Positions 16,230 to 24,115 of a stretch of 34,167 nt of DNA are shown here, piece after piece (the first letter of the stretch is position 1; every line of letters starts with the position of its first letter). A program made the position numbers and the translations under genes. This stretch comes from SZUA-584 sp964441275 (GTDB lineage Bacteria > Bacillota > Clostridia > Christensenellales > SZUA-584), in NCBI GenBank assembly GCA_964441275.1, contig CAYTUG010000021.1:1-34167 (forward strand), in the 5' to 3' direction. The notes beneath the pieces are model-generated. The model searched no databases. It was not told where the DNA came from and saw only the letters and a list, made by a program, of their open reading frames with translations.

Positions 16230-17284
16230 GGGTTAAAAAACTTTTGTCGGCGGCGGAAAGCAGAAATATTGACGCCGTTCTTATTGCAACGGCCGAAAAT
16301 GTGACGTACTATTCGGGATTCTTTGGCACCGGCAGTCAACTGTTAATTAGCCCGCATAAGCGGCTGTTGTTTACTGATTTTCGATATACCGAACAGGCGG
16401 CGGAGCAAACCGGATTTGATGTTGTAGAGACAAAAGGACAGACCCGCATACAAACTATATTCGAATATGCGGCAAGACAAAAAATAAAAAGGATAGGGAT
16501 AGACTTGCAGGGCGTATCGGCGCCTGCTTACAAGTTTTATCTGAACCATATTAAAGAAGACGCCATAGTAGATTTATCGGACGATATTTTGTTTCAGCGC
16601 GCGATAAAAGATAATTATGAAATCGAACTTATTAAGAAAGGCGCAGAGCATAACGATCTGTTGTTCAACCATCTATGCGGGATTATAAAAGAGGGAGTAG
16701 CGGAACGGGATATTGAGGCCGAGATAATCTGCTATATGCATAAGAAGGGCGCAAAGTGCGCATTTTCCCCCATAGTCGCTTCGGGAGAGAACTCAAGCAT
16801 GCCGCATGCATCGCCTACGGCAAGAAAATTGCAGCGGGGCGATTTGCTCACCTTAGATTACGGTTTTCGTTTCGGCGGCTATTGCTCGGATTTTACCCGC
16901 ACTGTTGCAATATCGCATGTGGACAAAGAAAAACAAAAAGTATATGATATAGTAAACCGCGCGGGCAGAAAGGGAATAGAGGCGCTAAAACCGGGGGTTC
17001 GTGCAAGTTTAGTTGATGCGGCGGCGCGCGGCTATATAAACAGCTGCGGCTATCAAAAACATTTTGGGCACGGGCTTGGGCATGGCGTTGGGCTGTTTAT
17101 TCACGAGGCGCCTGTTTTGAACGAGTTTTCAGATACAATGCTTGAGGAAGGCATGGTTGTTACGATAGAACCGGGTATATATTTAGAGGGGCGTTTCGGG
17201 GTTCGTACCGAAGATTTATGTTTAATAAATAAAAGCGGCTGCGTTAACCTGACCGCGGCGCCTCGTGAAATAACTATTATATAA
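16226..17284 (+). CDS. M24-family Xaa-Pro aminopeptidase
   Basis: 352 residues: an N-terminal creatinase-like domain (about 1-125) and a C-terminal pita-bread peptidase domain with the five dinuclear metal ligands D211 (TLDYG), D222 (CSDFTRT), H286 (HGLGHGVG), E315 (TIEPGIY) and E329 (RTEDL). Predicted cytosolic enzyme removing N-terminal residues before proline. It overlaps the preceding endonuclease-like gene by ATGA and is followed after 15 bp by efp, an order (pepP-like then efp) widespread in Bacillota. Length is typical for the short Bacillus YqhT type. Confidence 0.92.
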   Translation: MRVKKLLSAAESRNIDAVLIATAENVTYYSGFFGTGSQLLISPHKRLLFTDFRYTEQAAEQTGFDVVETKGQTRIQTIFEYAARQKIKRIGIDLQGVSAPAYKFYLNHIKEDAIVDLSDDILFQRAIKDNYEIELIKKGAEHNDLLFNHLCGIIKEGVAERDIEAEIICYMHKKGAKCAFSPIVASGENSSMPHASPTARKLQRGDLLTLDYGFRFGGYCSDFTRTVAISHVDKEKQKVYDIVNRAGRKGIEALKPGVRASLVDAAARGYINSCGYQKHFGHGLGHGVGLFIHEAPVLNEFSDTMLEEGMVVTIEPGIYLEGRFGVRTEDLCLINKSGCVNLTAAPREITII

Positions 17285-17299
17285 TAGGTGGAGGGTAAC

Positions 17300-17857
17300 A
17301 TGGTTTCGGCAGGAGATTTCAAAAAAGGATTGACGATAGAGATAGACGATCAGGTATGGGTGATAGTTGATTTTCAGCATGTAAAGCCGGGTAAAGGGGC
17401 TGCATTTGTGCGCACCAAAATTAAAAATATAATGCAGGGCAATGTGCTTGAGAAAAGCTTCAATCCGTCCGAAAAATTTCCTAAAGCGCATGTGGAAACA
17501 AAAGCTATGGAATATTTATATACAGACGGCGAGCTGTATTATTTTATGGATAACGAATCTTACGAGCAAATTCCTCTAAACCACGCTCAGGTTGAGGATG
17601 CTCTTAATTATGTGAAAGAGAATATGCCCGTTACAATCCGCTTTTTCAAGGGAGTTGCTTTCTCTGTTGAGCCGCCTAATTTCGTTGAATTAAAGGTCAG
17701 CGAAACTGAGCCCGGTTTTAAGGGCGATACCGCTACCGCAGGCAACAAACCCGCAGTGCTTGAGACGGGAGCAAAAATAATGGTACCGTTATTTATCAAT
17801 CAAGATGATGTTATCCGTGTTGATACCCGCACGGGCGAGTATATGGAAAGGGCGTAA
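17300..17857 (+). CDS. efp: Translation elongation factor P
   Basis: 185 residues, full length for EF-P, which binds ribosomes stalled at polyproline and promotes peptide bond formation. Three beta-barrel domains: the N-terminal KOW-like part has HVKPGKGAAF with K32 at the tip, the site modified in many bacteria; the C-terminal OB folds end with TRTGEYMERA. The start is ATG 17300 behind GGTGGAGGG; a GTG four codons upstream lies inside that ribosome binding site. Co-transcribed with the peptidase gene, terminated by the hairpin at 17873. Confidence 0.97.
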   Translation: MVSAGDFKKGLTIEIDDQVWVIVDFQHVKPGKGAAFVRTKIKNIMQGNVLEKSFNPSEKFPKAHVETKAMEYLYTDGELYYFMDNESYEQIPLNHAQVEDALNYVKENMPVTIRFFKGVAFSVEPPNFVELKVSETEPGFKGDTATAGNKPAVLETGAKIMVPLFINQDDVIRVDTRTGEYMERA

Positions 17858-17872
17858 GAAGAGCTAACTCTT

Positions 17873-17901
17873 AAGGTGCGGCACACGCTGCGCCTTTTTT
17901 T
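17873..17901 (+). terminator. Intrinsic terminator after efp
   Basis: AAGGTGCGGC (17873-17882) pairs with GCTGCGCCTT (17887-17896) across ACAC, 10 bp with two G-T pairs, directly followed by T residues. It closes the endonuclease-peptidase-efp operon. Confidence 0.9.
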
Positions 17902-17904
17902 ATA

Positions 17905-17915
17905 TTAGCATAAGC
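17905..17915 (+). promoter_or_regulatory. Half of the feo-type dyad upstream of the CDF exporter
   Basis: TTAGCATAAGC is identical to the first 11 bases of the dyad between feoA and feoB, but the right arm then diverges (ATG instead of TAA). It lies 82 bp before the metal exporter start. It may be a degenerate site for the same metalloregulator or chance. Confidence 0.25.
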
Positions 17916-17996
17916 ATGCTTTATTCTTGCGGAGATTGTTGGTATGATTAACAAGCGGCGGCAATAGTAATAACTATATAATTGGCGGTCTGGTTT

Positions 17997-18881
17997 ATGC
18001 ACAAAGACTATGGTGTTAAAATATTAACTTTTTGCCTTATAGGCAATATATTATTGCTGTTGCTTAAGGGCGGCATTGGCTTGTGGACGGGCAGCGAGGC
18101 ATTAAAGGCTGATGCGGCTAATTCCGCGGGCGATGTGCTAAGCGGGGTTGTTGTGCTGCTTGGGCTAAGATACGCACTAAAACCAAACGATAGCGACCAT
18201 CATTATGGGCACGGGAAAATGGAAGCTCTTGTGTCGCTGGTTGTGGGCATAATGATTATAGCCGGGGTGTGCTTTATCGTTTATGAGGCGGTAGATAACA
18301 TGGTGTCGCAAACCATAACCGAGCCGAGCTGGTTTGCTTTCGGCGCAGCCATAGTGTCCGCATTGGTCAAGTTTATAATGTTTAAAGCTTCTTATGCCGC
18401 CGGCAAAAAACTAAACTCTGTTGCCGTAATTGCGAGCGCAAAAGACAACCACAACGATATTGTTGCAACATCGGGCGCAGCTTTGGCAATAGGAGTCGCA
18501 TTTTTAGGAAAACACATTGATGTTAAGGCGCTATTGATATATTCTGAGCCGGTTATTGCGATTTTGATAAGCGGAGCTATAGTTAGAACGGCGATAACGA
18601 TATTAGCGGAATCAAGCAAAATGCTTCTTGACGCCGCTCCCGATGATAACACGATGAATACTATTCGCGAACAGGCGGAAAGCGTATCGGGAGTGGGCGA
18701 AATATGCTGGATTAAGTGCCGCAGAATGGGGCGCGGTTTGCTTGTCGATATTGCCGTAGGGGTTAGCGGGCAGTTAAGCGTTACACAGGGGCACGATATT
18801 GCGGAGGCTGTACAAGATGCAATTAAGGATGAGTTTGCGCAGGTTCTCGACGTTATTGTGCATATCAATCCTAAAATGTAA
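17997..18881 (+). CDS. Cation diffusion facilitator family metal exporter, likely Mn/Fe type
   Basis: 294 residues: six predicted membrane helices (about 8-30, 36-57, 78-98, 112-130, 155-172, 183-205) and a C-terminal ferredoxin-like cytosolic domain (about 215-294). The helix-2 and helix-5 metal site reads N42-xxx-D46 (ANSAGD) and D150-xxx-D154 (DNHND), rather than the HxxxD of zinc exporters; an Asn/Asp set is known from manganese-exporting members. HHYGHGKMEAL after helix 2 is the family signature. It moves divalent metal out of the cytoplasm against protons. The start at 17997 is preferred to a TTG 5 codons upstream; ribosome binding signals are weak for both. Confidence 0.87.
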   Translation: MHKDYGVKILTFCLIGNILLLLLKGGIGLWTGSEALKADAANSAGDVLSGVVVLLGLRYALKPNDSDHHYGHGKMEALVSLVVGIMIIAGVCFIVYEAVDNMVSQTITEPSWFAFGAAIVSALVKFIMFKASYAAGKKLNSVAVIASAKDNHNDIVATSGAALAIGVAFLGKHIDVKALLIYSEPVIAILISGAIVRTAITILAESSKMLLDAAPDDNTMNTIREQAESVSGVGEICWIKCRRMGRGLLVDIAVGVSGQLSVTQGHDIAEAVQDAIKDEFAQVLDVIVHINPKM

Positions 18882-18972
18882 CATAGTAGATTAAAACGCG
18901 TTTTTGCATAAATCATATACGTTGCTTCTCTATAATATATTTATAAAAAGCATACGCTGGGAGGAACGTAAA

Positions 18973-19929
18973 ATGAATATAAGAAAAATTGCGGCGGCGT
19001 TGGCCGTAATTATGATACTTGGAGTTTGCGCGTGCGAAGCAAAAGAAGACATATACGAGGAGATACCCGCGGTAAACCAAACGGATAACGAAAACTACAG
19101 AAAAACGGTGTTGTATTTAGCGGATGATAACGGTTACATTGTGCCGGTTATGAAACAGATTGAATGGGTCGAGGGGATAGGCGCTTTGGCTGTCTCGCAG
19201 CTTATAGCAAACCCGGACTGCGATGCGCAGCTTTCGTTTATGGGATTAAACCCTATATTAGCAGAAGAAACAACGCTTAGTTTGTCCATTAAAGATAAAG
19301 TGGCAACAATTAATCTTAGCAAAGATGCGCTAAGCGCATATAACCCGGTAGACGAAATGAACAAAGTGACGGCGGTGGTAAACACGCTTACCGAATTTGC
19401 AACTATTGATTCGGTGATCATTAAACAGGAAGGCTGCAAGAATAGCCTGCCGTGCGGAACCGATATAAGCAAGCCGTTTGAAGCTTTAGATATCAATGTG
19501 GTAACAACTTTGAGCACGGCGGATATTGAAAACGCGTCTAAGCTGTTGCTGTATTTTTCAAACGAAGGGGAGACCGCAATCGTCCCGGTAACAAAATATG
19601 TGGGGGGCAAAGCGGATGCATTTGCGGCAATGAGCGAGCTTGTAAAAGGGCCGGGAGAGGGCGGGCTGCGCAGCTTGTTTCCGCAGGGCACGTCTCTTCT
19701 TGGCGTTACGGTGGACGATAACGGTATTGCATCAATAGACTTTTCTAAAGAGTTTGCGGAAATTTGCGATACCCCTAAAAAAGAAAAAGCGCTGACAAGA
19801 TGCATAATATTAACGCTCATGCAGTTTGATAACATAGACGAAGTCCGGATACTCGTTGAGGGAAAAGAACACGCAACCACAGCGCAAACGACAATGGCTT
19901 ATAATAGATACGTTAATACTATAGAGTAA
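18973..19929 (+). CDS. gerM: GerM-like sporulation/germination lipoprotein (two GerMN domains)
   Basis: 318 residues. Signal peptide with a lipobox-like VCAC, lipidation at C21. Two GerMN repeats follow (about 45-170 and 180-305); each has a phosphate-loop-like DDxGxI or EGETAIVPV beginning, an ALxxLVxGP-type middle (MSELVKGPGEGG in the second) and a xATIxLSK / IASIDFSKEF strand. In Bacillus subtilis GerM is a mother-cell protein needed for sporulation and germination. Start chosen at 18973 behind GGGAGGAACG; the frame is open 23 codons further up without a ribosome binding site. The order gerM-rph-rdgB-phosphodiesterase is the same as in B. subtilis. Confidence 0.85.
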   Translation: MNIRKIAAALAVIMILGVCACEAKEDIYEEIPAVNQTDNENYRKTVLYLADDNGYIVPVMKQIEWVEGIGALAVSQLIANPDCDAQLSFMGLNPILAEETTLSLSIKDKVATINLSKDALSAYNPVDEMNKVTAVVNTLTEFATIDSVIIKQEGCKNSLPCGTDISKPFEALDINVVTTLSTADIENASKLLLYFSNEGETAIVPVTKYVGGKADAFAAMSELVKGPGEGGLRSLFPQGTSLLGVTVDDNGIASIDFSKEFAEICDTPKKEKALTRCIILTLMQFDNIDEVRILVEGKEHATTAQTTMAYNRYVNTIE

Positions 19930-19943
19930 AGAAAGGCATACAA

Positions 19944-20657
19944 ATGAAAAGGGAAAACGGACGCTCTGCACAACAACTTAGGCCTATCAGTATAGAAAAA
20001 AGCTTTTTAAAAAATGCGCATGGCAGCGCTCTTATCGCTTGGGGCGCAACAAGGGTAATATGCTCTGCCATGTATTCGCCGGGGGTGCCGCCTTTTCTCG
20101 AAGGTGCGGGAAAAGGATGGCTTACCGCAGAGTACGCCATGCTGCCCGCCAGCACGCCCTCGCGAAAGCCGCGGGAGCTTAAACGCCCGGACGGGCGAAG
20201 CACCGAAATAGGCAGGATAATCGGGCGCTGTCTGCGCAGTGTGGTCAACCTTGAAATGCTGTACGGCTATACTGTGTGCATTGATTGCGACGTAATAGAC
20301 GCCGATGGAGGTACGCGCACCGCTTGCATTACAGGCGCTTATGTTGCGCTTATGGAATGCTTTGATAGAATGACAGCCGAATCGCTAATTAAACAAAACC
20401 CTTTGACGGACGGTATAGCGGCGGTCAGCTGCGGAATAGTTGACGGGCAAATATTGCTCGATCTTGATTACGGCGAAGACAGCAAAGCCGCCGCCGATAT
20501 AAATATGGTTATGTCGCATGGAGGCGGCATTATTGAAATTCAGGGAACGGGTGAAAAGCGGCCTTTTTCGCCATCGGAACTTACGAAAATTATTAATATT
20601 TCGTTAAAGGCGCTATCCGATATAAGCATAATACAAAAGGACGCTTTGGAAAAATGA
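19944..20657 (+). CDS. rph: RNase PH
   Basis: 237 residues, close to the usual 240-250. Phosphate-dependent 3' trimming of tRNA precursors. Family signatures: an N-terminal R-N-G-R-S-AQQLRPI stretch; GATRVICSAMY; RSTEIGRIIGRCLR; CIDCDVIDADGGTRTACITGA, where the acidic residues and the GGT-R turn form the active site; DGIAAVSCGIV; and DLDYGEDSKAAADINMVM. An AAAGAAAGG site precedes the ATG 14 bp after gerM. The next gene starts inside its last codons (ATGA overlap), so translation is coupled. Confidence 0.95.
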   Translation: MKRENGRSAQQLRPISIEKSFLKNAHGSALIAWGATRVICSAMYSPGVPPFLEGAGKGWLTAEYAMLPASTPSRKPRELKRPDGRSTEIGRIIGRCLRSVVNLEMLYGYTVCIDCDVIDADGGTRTACITGAYVALMECFDRMTAESLIKQNPLTDGIAAVSCGIVDGQILLDLDYGEDSKAAADINMVMSHGGGIIEIQGTGEKRPFSPSELTKIINISLKALSDISIIQKDALEK

Positions 20658-21226
20658 AAAGACTGCTGATTGCAACCAACAATAAAGGGAAGATAGAAGA
20701 AATTAAATCGATTTTCGGCGGCGTTTACGATCATATAGTCTCGTTGTCAGATATTGGATTGAATTTGGATGTTGTTGAAGACGGGAATACTTTCGAGCAC
20801 AATGCGATAAAAAAAGCGCGGGAAGCTGCGGAGGCTGCGCAATGCGACGCCATAGCGGACGATTCGGGGTTATGCGTGGATGCGCTTGGCGGCGCGCCGG
20901 GCGTGCGTTCCGCAAGGTACGCCGGGGACAACGCAGCCGATTACCAAAACAACGCCAAATTGCTCGCCGAACTTGAAGGGACAAGCAACCGCGCTGCGCG
21001 TTTTGTTTGCGTTGCAGCGCTTGTTTCGGGCAGTAAAGTTATTACCGCCTGCGGGGAAATACGCGGCGAGATTACGCACAAACCCGCAGGTGACGGAGGG
21101 TTTGGCTACGACCCTGTTTTTTTGGTACCCGAGTATAATAAAACATTCGCCGAGCTTTCAAAAGAAATTAAAAACAGTATCAGCCATCGCGCTTTGGCGC
21201 TTATGGAATTAAAGAAAATCATATGA
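20654..21226 (+). CDS. rdgB: XTP/dITP diphosphatase (Ham1/RdgB family)
   Basis: 190 residues. Hydrolyses non-canonical purine nucleoside triphosphates (dITP, XTP) to monophosphates, keeping them out of nucleic acids. Seen: the N-terminal nucleotide loop LIATNNKGKIEEIK, NTFEHNAIKKAREA, the central ADDSGLCVDALGGAPGVRSA with acidic D69/D70, then GEIRGEI and GFGYDPVFLVPEYNKTFAEL and SHRALAL. Starts by ATGA overlap with rph and ends by a 4-base overlap with the phosphodiesterase, one transcription and translation unit. Confidence 0.96.
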   Translation: MKRLLIATNNKGKIEEIKSIFGGVYDHIVSLSDIGLNLDVVEDGNTFEHNAIKKAREAAEAAQCDAIADDSGLCVDALGGAPGVRSARYAGDNAADYQNNAKLLAELEGTSNRAARFVCVAALVSGSKVITACGEIRGEITHKPAGDGGFGYDPVFLVPEYNKTFAELSKEIKNSISHRALALMELKKII

Positions 21227-21690
21227 AAAAGCTGTTGGTGTTAAGCGATACGCACGGTAACATGCACAATATCAAACGGGCGTTAAAGATTGAAGATCTT
21301 GATATGATAATCCACCTTGGGGATTACAGCAGGGACGCTCAATACATACGGAAGAACACAAAAACTATCGTGTATTCGGTGCGCGGGAATTGTGATTTCG
21401 GGTGCGGGCAGGATGAGATAGAGCTGAATATTGAGGGCGTAAAAATTTTGGCTCTGCATGGGCATAAGCAGTCGGTTAAATCATCGCTCGTGCGGATTTC
21501 GCTTTACGCCAAAGAAAAACAAGCAAACCTCGTTCTGTTCGGGCACACACACATTCCTGCCGAGCGCAATATTTACGGTGTGCGGCTTTACAATCCGGGC
21601 AGTTTGGGGGAACCTCGGGGCAAAAGGCCGTCTTTTGGTATAGTGCGCTTGGATTGCGGAATAATAAACATTTCAACTGTTTTGTTATAA
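21223..21690 (+). CDS. YfcE/MJ0936-type metallophosphodiesterase (YsnB-like)
   Basis: 155 residues of calcineurin-like metallophosphoesterase: LSDTHGN (D9, H11), HLGDYS (D34), VRGNCDFG (N55), ALHGHK, FGHTHIP and YNPGSLGEPRG. Small members of this family hydrolyse phosphodiesters in vitro with Mn2+; the physiological substrate is unknown. It closes the gerM-rph-rdgB block, like ysnB in Bacillus subtilis. A gap of 145 bp with the spoIIG promoter candidate follows. Confidence 0.9.
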   Translation: MKKLLVLSDTHGNMHNIKRALKIEDLDMIIHLGDYSRDAQYIRKNTKTIVYSVRGNCDFGCGQDEIELNIEGVKILALHGHKQSVKSSLVRISLYAKEKQANLVLFGHTHIPAERNIYGVRLYNPGSLGEPRGKRPSFGIVRLDCGIINISTVLL

Positions 21691-21770
21691 AATCAGGTTA
21701 ATTCTTTACATTAAAACGCACAGTCAATTTATTATCGGTTCCGGTATTCTATTTATTTTTTGATACGCAG

Positions 21771-21805
21771 TTCTACAATTTATAATCTCACAGTAACTAT
21801 ATAAT
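21771..21805 (+). promoter_or_regulatory. Candidate spoIIG promoter with Spo0A-like box
   Basis: TATAAT at 21800-21805 is preceded, across exactly 22 bp, by TCTACA (21772-21777), part of TTCTACA (21771-21777), one mismatch from the Spo0A box TTCGACA. The Bacillus subtilis spoIIG promoter is known for a 22-bp spacer with Spo0A boxes overlapping the -35 region. A competing reading is TTGATA (21760-21765) with TATAAT at 21781-21786 but only 15 bp between. Confidence 0.4.
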
Positions 21806-21835
21806 GTACTCATTAAAAAAGAAGGTTATAAGCGG

Positions 21836-22861
21836 TTGAAAGTTTATATTGAGCTTATTTTTATAGACAACTTTCTAATCAATTTGCTGATATTATTGTT
21901 AGCTGCACGCTTGGCGGCTACCAAAATAAGATGGGGCCGGCATATTCTTGCGGCGGCTGTCGGCGGAATATATGGATGTATGGCGGTTGTAATTGACTGG
22001 ATTGGTTTTTTGCCGTTTAAAGCCGTTGTCGCCATTGCGATGTGCTTTGCGGCGTTTTGGGCGCCTAAAGAGAGCAGGTTTTTAAAAAGCACATGCGCTT
22101 TTTGGGCAGTATCATTTATTCTTGCGGGGGCGGCGTATGCAAGCGCAATAAGTTTTGGCGAGCCCTCAATGGCAGGCGGCGTGATAATGATAAAACCCTG
22201 CGGCCGATACATACTGACGGGCATATCCGCAGGCGCCGTTTTAACATCAATTCTTTCGCGAATCAGGAAAAATGTAAGATTAAAAGAGAGTTGCAGCGTA
22301 ACCTTGCGGCTCAGATACGAGGGGAAAACGTATTGTGCAAAAACTTTTGTGGATACGGGAAACCTCGTTAAAGAAATGTTTTCGGGCTGCCATGTTATTT
22401 TTTTAAACCGTTCGGCAGCGGTAAAATTGCTCGGGAAACAAATACTGTCTTTAACGGCAGGCAAAGGCGATATAAGCACCGAAAGGCTGCGAATAGTGCC
22501 GTGCGTCACAGCAGCGGGGAAACAAATTTTTTATGGCATAGAGATTGACGAGGTTGAATTGCTCGAAGCAAAAGGCAACGTCCGCGCGGTAGTATGCATG
22601 GCAAAACATGCGCTGCCAAGCGGTTTTGAGGCTATCGCCGGAAGCGGTTTAGTGGATGCACTTAAGAAAGGGGAAGAAAATGAAGACGATGTGGGTTCGG
22701 AAATTATTTGCATGGACAATGTTAAGGTTGGGTCTGCAGGCGGGGATAGACTATATAAACGGCAGCGAAGTTTTGCCGCCGCCTCTGTCTTTGCAGGAAG
22801 AGATGGTGTTGTTGCGGCTTTTGCGGGAAGGGGACAAGTCGGTAAGGCGGACCCTGATTGA
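21836..22861 (+). CDS. spoIIGA: SpoIIGA, pro-sigma-E processing protease
   Basis: 341 residues. Five membrane segments (about 5-27, 35-53, 58-76, 85-106, 122-140) and a cytosolic aspartic-protease-like domain with FVDTGNLVKE at 171-180, D173 being the catalytic residue. SpoIIGA dimerises in the septal membrane and removes the pro-peptide of sigma-E. Translation likely starts at TTG 21836, with AGAAGG ten bases upstream. Family members end about where sigE begins, near residue 281; here the frame runs a further 60 residues through the start of sigE, and the extra tail (RSFAAASVFAGRDG and so on) has no family likeness. See findings for the possible frameshift. Confidence 0.92.
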   Translation: MKVYIELIFIDNFLINLLILLLAARLAATKIRWGRHILAAAVGGIYGCMAVVIDWIGFLPFKAVVAIAMCFAAFWAPKESRFLKSTCAFWAVSFILAGAAYASAISFGEPSMAGGVIMIKPCGRYILTGISAGAVLTSILSRIRKNVRLKESCSVTLRLRYEGKTYCAKTFVDTGNLVKEMFSGCHVIFLNRSAAVKLLGKQILSLTAGKGDISTERLRIVPCVTAAGKQIFYGIEIDEVELLEAKGNVRAVVCMAKHALPSGFEAIAGSGLVDALKKGEENEDDVGSEIICMDNVKVGSAGGDRLYKRQRSFAAASVFAGRDGVVAAFAGRGQVGKADPD

Positions 22862-23390
22862 GCGCAACTTAAGGCTTGTCGTGTACATAGCCCGAAAATT
22901 TGAAAACACCGGAATAGGCATTGAGGACCTTGTGTCTATCGGCGCTATCGGGCTTATTAAAGCGGTTAATACTTTCGATGTTGAAAAAAACATTAAACTT
23001 GCCACTTACGCATCCCGTTGTATTGAAAATGAAATACTGATGTATTTGCGCCGGAACGTTAAGCTGCGTTATGAAGTATCCTTTGACGAGCCGCTAAATG
23101 TGGACTGGGACGGCAACGAATTGCTTTTGTCGGACATACTTGGTACAGAGCCGGACATAGTGTACACAGAAATAGAAGGAAGCGTAGAAAAAGACTTAAT
23201 GCAAGACTGCATAGAGAAATTGTGCGAAAGAGAGAGGCTGATAATACAGATGCGGTTTGGGCTTAACGGCAAAAAGGAACAGACGCAAAAACAGGTGGCG
23301 GATTTTCTTGGCATATCTCAATCGTACATTTCGCGGTTAGAAAAAAGAATAATAAAACAGCTAAGATACGAAATAAGTAAAATAGTGTAA
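22680..23390 (+). CDS. sigE: RNA polymerase sporulation sigma factor SigE
   Basis: 236 residues from ATG 22680 (AAAGGGGAAG ribosome binding site). A pro-peptide of about 23 residues (MKTMWVRKLFAWTMLRLG) precedes INGSEVLPPPLS, where SpoIIGA cleavage occurs in homologues. Region 2: RNLRLVVYIARKFENTGIG, DLVSIGAIGLIKAVNTF, KLATYASRCIENEILMYLRR. Sigma-E hallmark: EVSFDEPLNVDWDGNELLL. Region 4: RFGLNGKKEQTQKQVADFLG and QSYISRLEKRI. The early mother-cell sigma factor of endospore formers, which proves a sporulating lineage. Its first 182 nt are also read in another frame as the end of spoIIGA. Confidence 0.97.
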   Translation: MKTMWVRKLFAWTMLRLGLQAGIDYINGSEVLPPPLSLQEEMVLLRLLREGDKSVRRTLIERNLRLVVYIARKFENTGIGIEDLVSIGAIGLIKAVNTFDVEKNIKLATYASRCIENEILMYLRRNVKLRYEVSFDEPLNVDWDGNELLLSDILGTEPDIVYTEIEGSVEKDLMQDCIEKLCERERLIIQMRFGLNGKKEQTQKQVADFLGISQSYISRLEKRIIKQLRYEISKIV

Positions 23391-23443
23391 AAACGCTTTA
23401 AGCTAAAAACTTTAAATAAATTATGAATACTTATTCGCTAAAG

Positions 23444-23473
23444 TTGACATATTATCTAAAAAGCTTGTAAACT
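23444..23473 (+). promoter_or_regulatory. Promoter of the hsp20 gene
   Basis: Consensus TTGACA (23444-23449), 18-bp spacer, TAAACT (23468-23473). The CIRCE operator begins 12 bp further downstream, covering the expected transcription start region, as is usual for HrcA-controlled genes. Confidence 0.65.
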
Positions 23474-23484
23474 TAGATATAGAT

Positions 23485-23511
23485 TTAGCACTCGAGAGGC
23501 GGGAGTGCTAA
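23485..23511 (+). promoter_or_regulatory. CIRCE element (HrcA operator)
   Basis: TTAGCACTC, 9-bp spacer, GAGTGCTAA: a perfect match to the CIRCE consensus. HrcA binds it and represses heat-shock genes until misfolded proteins titrate GroEL. It lies between the promoter and the hsp20 start. Confidence 0.97.
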
Positions 23512-23536
23512 AACCATAAAAGAAAAGGAGTTGATT

Positions 23537-23977
23537 ATGATGGCAAATCTGATACCAGTACACAGGCGCGGCAGGTTGGCTAATACCGGGTTTGAGGATT
23601 TTTACAACGTGCTTGACGACTTTTTTAACGACCCATGGATGACTAAACGCCGCCGTGATGCATTTAAGTTAGATATCCGGCAAACCGATGAGGAATACCT
23701 CATTGAGGCTGAATTGCCGGGGGCCAATAAGGACGAAATAAGCATAGAAATCGCCGAAGGTACATTGCGGATCGCATATAACCATGAAGAAAAGAAAGAG
23801 CAAGATGATAAAAATTATATACACAGGGAACGCTGCTGCATATCGTCAAGCCGCAGCATTTACCTTGGTGATGTGGATGCGGAGGGAGTTAACGCAAAAC
23901 TTGAGGGTGGAATACTAAAGATTGAAGTACCACGCCAGAAGGTTTTGGAAAGCACCCGGAAAATTGAAATTGAATAA
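23537..23977 (+). CDS. Hsp20/alpha-crystallin family small heat-shock protein
   Basis: 146 residues from ATG 23537 (AAGGAG upstream); a second ATG follows directly. N-terminal region with FEDFYNVLDDFFNDPW, then an alpha-crystallin domain (about 42-135): DIRQTDEEYLIEAELPG, KDEISIEIAEGTLRI, a charged loop KKEQDDKN, then SSSRSIYLGDV, VNAKLEGGILKIEVPR. It is an ATP-independent holdase that keeps unfolding proteins soluble. The common C-terminal IxI motif is represented by RKIEIE. Heat control by HrcA through CIRCE is predicted with high confidence. Monocistronic, ended by the terminator at 23981. Confidence 0.95.
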   Translation: MMANLIPVHRRGRLANTGFEDFYNVLDDFFNDPWMTKRRRDAFKLDIRQTDEEYLIEAELPGANKDEISIEIAEGTLRIAYNHEEKKEQDDKNYIHRERCCISSSRSIYLGDVDAEGVNAKLEGGILKIEVPRQKVLESTRKIEIE

Positions 23978-23980
23978 CAG

Positions 23981-24010
23981 AGCGCCGGATGCCTCTCCGG
24001 TGCTTTTTTT
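23981..24010 (+). terminator. Intrinsic terminator after hsp20
   Basis: AGCGCCGGA (23981-23989) and TCCGGTGCT (23996-24004) form a 9-bp stem with one G-T pair and a 6-nt loop, with a run of T from 24004 to 24010. Confidence 0.92.
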
Positions 24011-24115
24011 ATTTCGAATAATACGGGCAGTTAACGTAAATTTTGCGCCGCATTGTTGCGGTGCGTGCGTGCGTTTGTTATTATTGAATCATTGTTTATC
24101 AAAGGTGCGAATGCA

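Noticed and set aside
18949..18972. CATACGCT before gerM as a sigma-E -10
   Set aside because: It would put the transcription start at or after the ribosome binding site, so it cannot serve this gene.
19134..19880. 248-codon minus frame opposite gerM
   Set aside because: Long antisense shadow of gerM with no family likeness or ribosome binding site.
21844..22509. 221-codon minus frame opposite spoIIGA
   Set aside because: Antisense shadow; the plus strand encodes a clear SpoIIGA with its DTGN motif.
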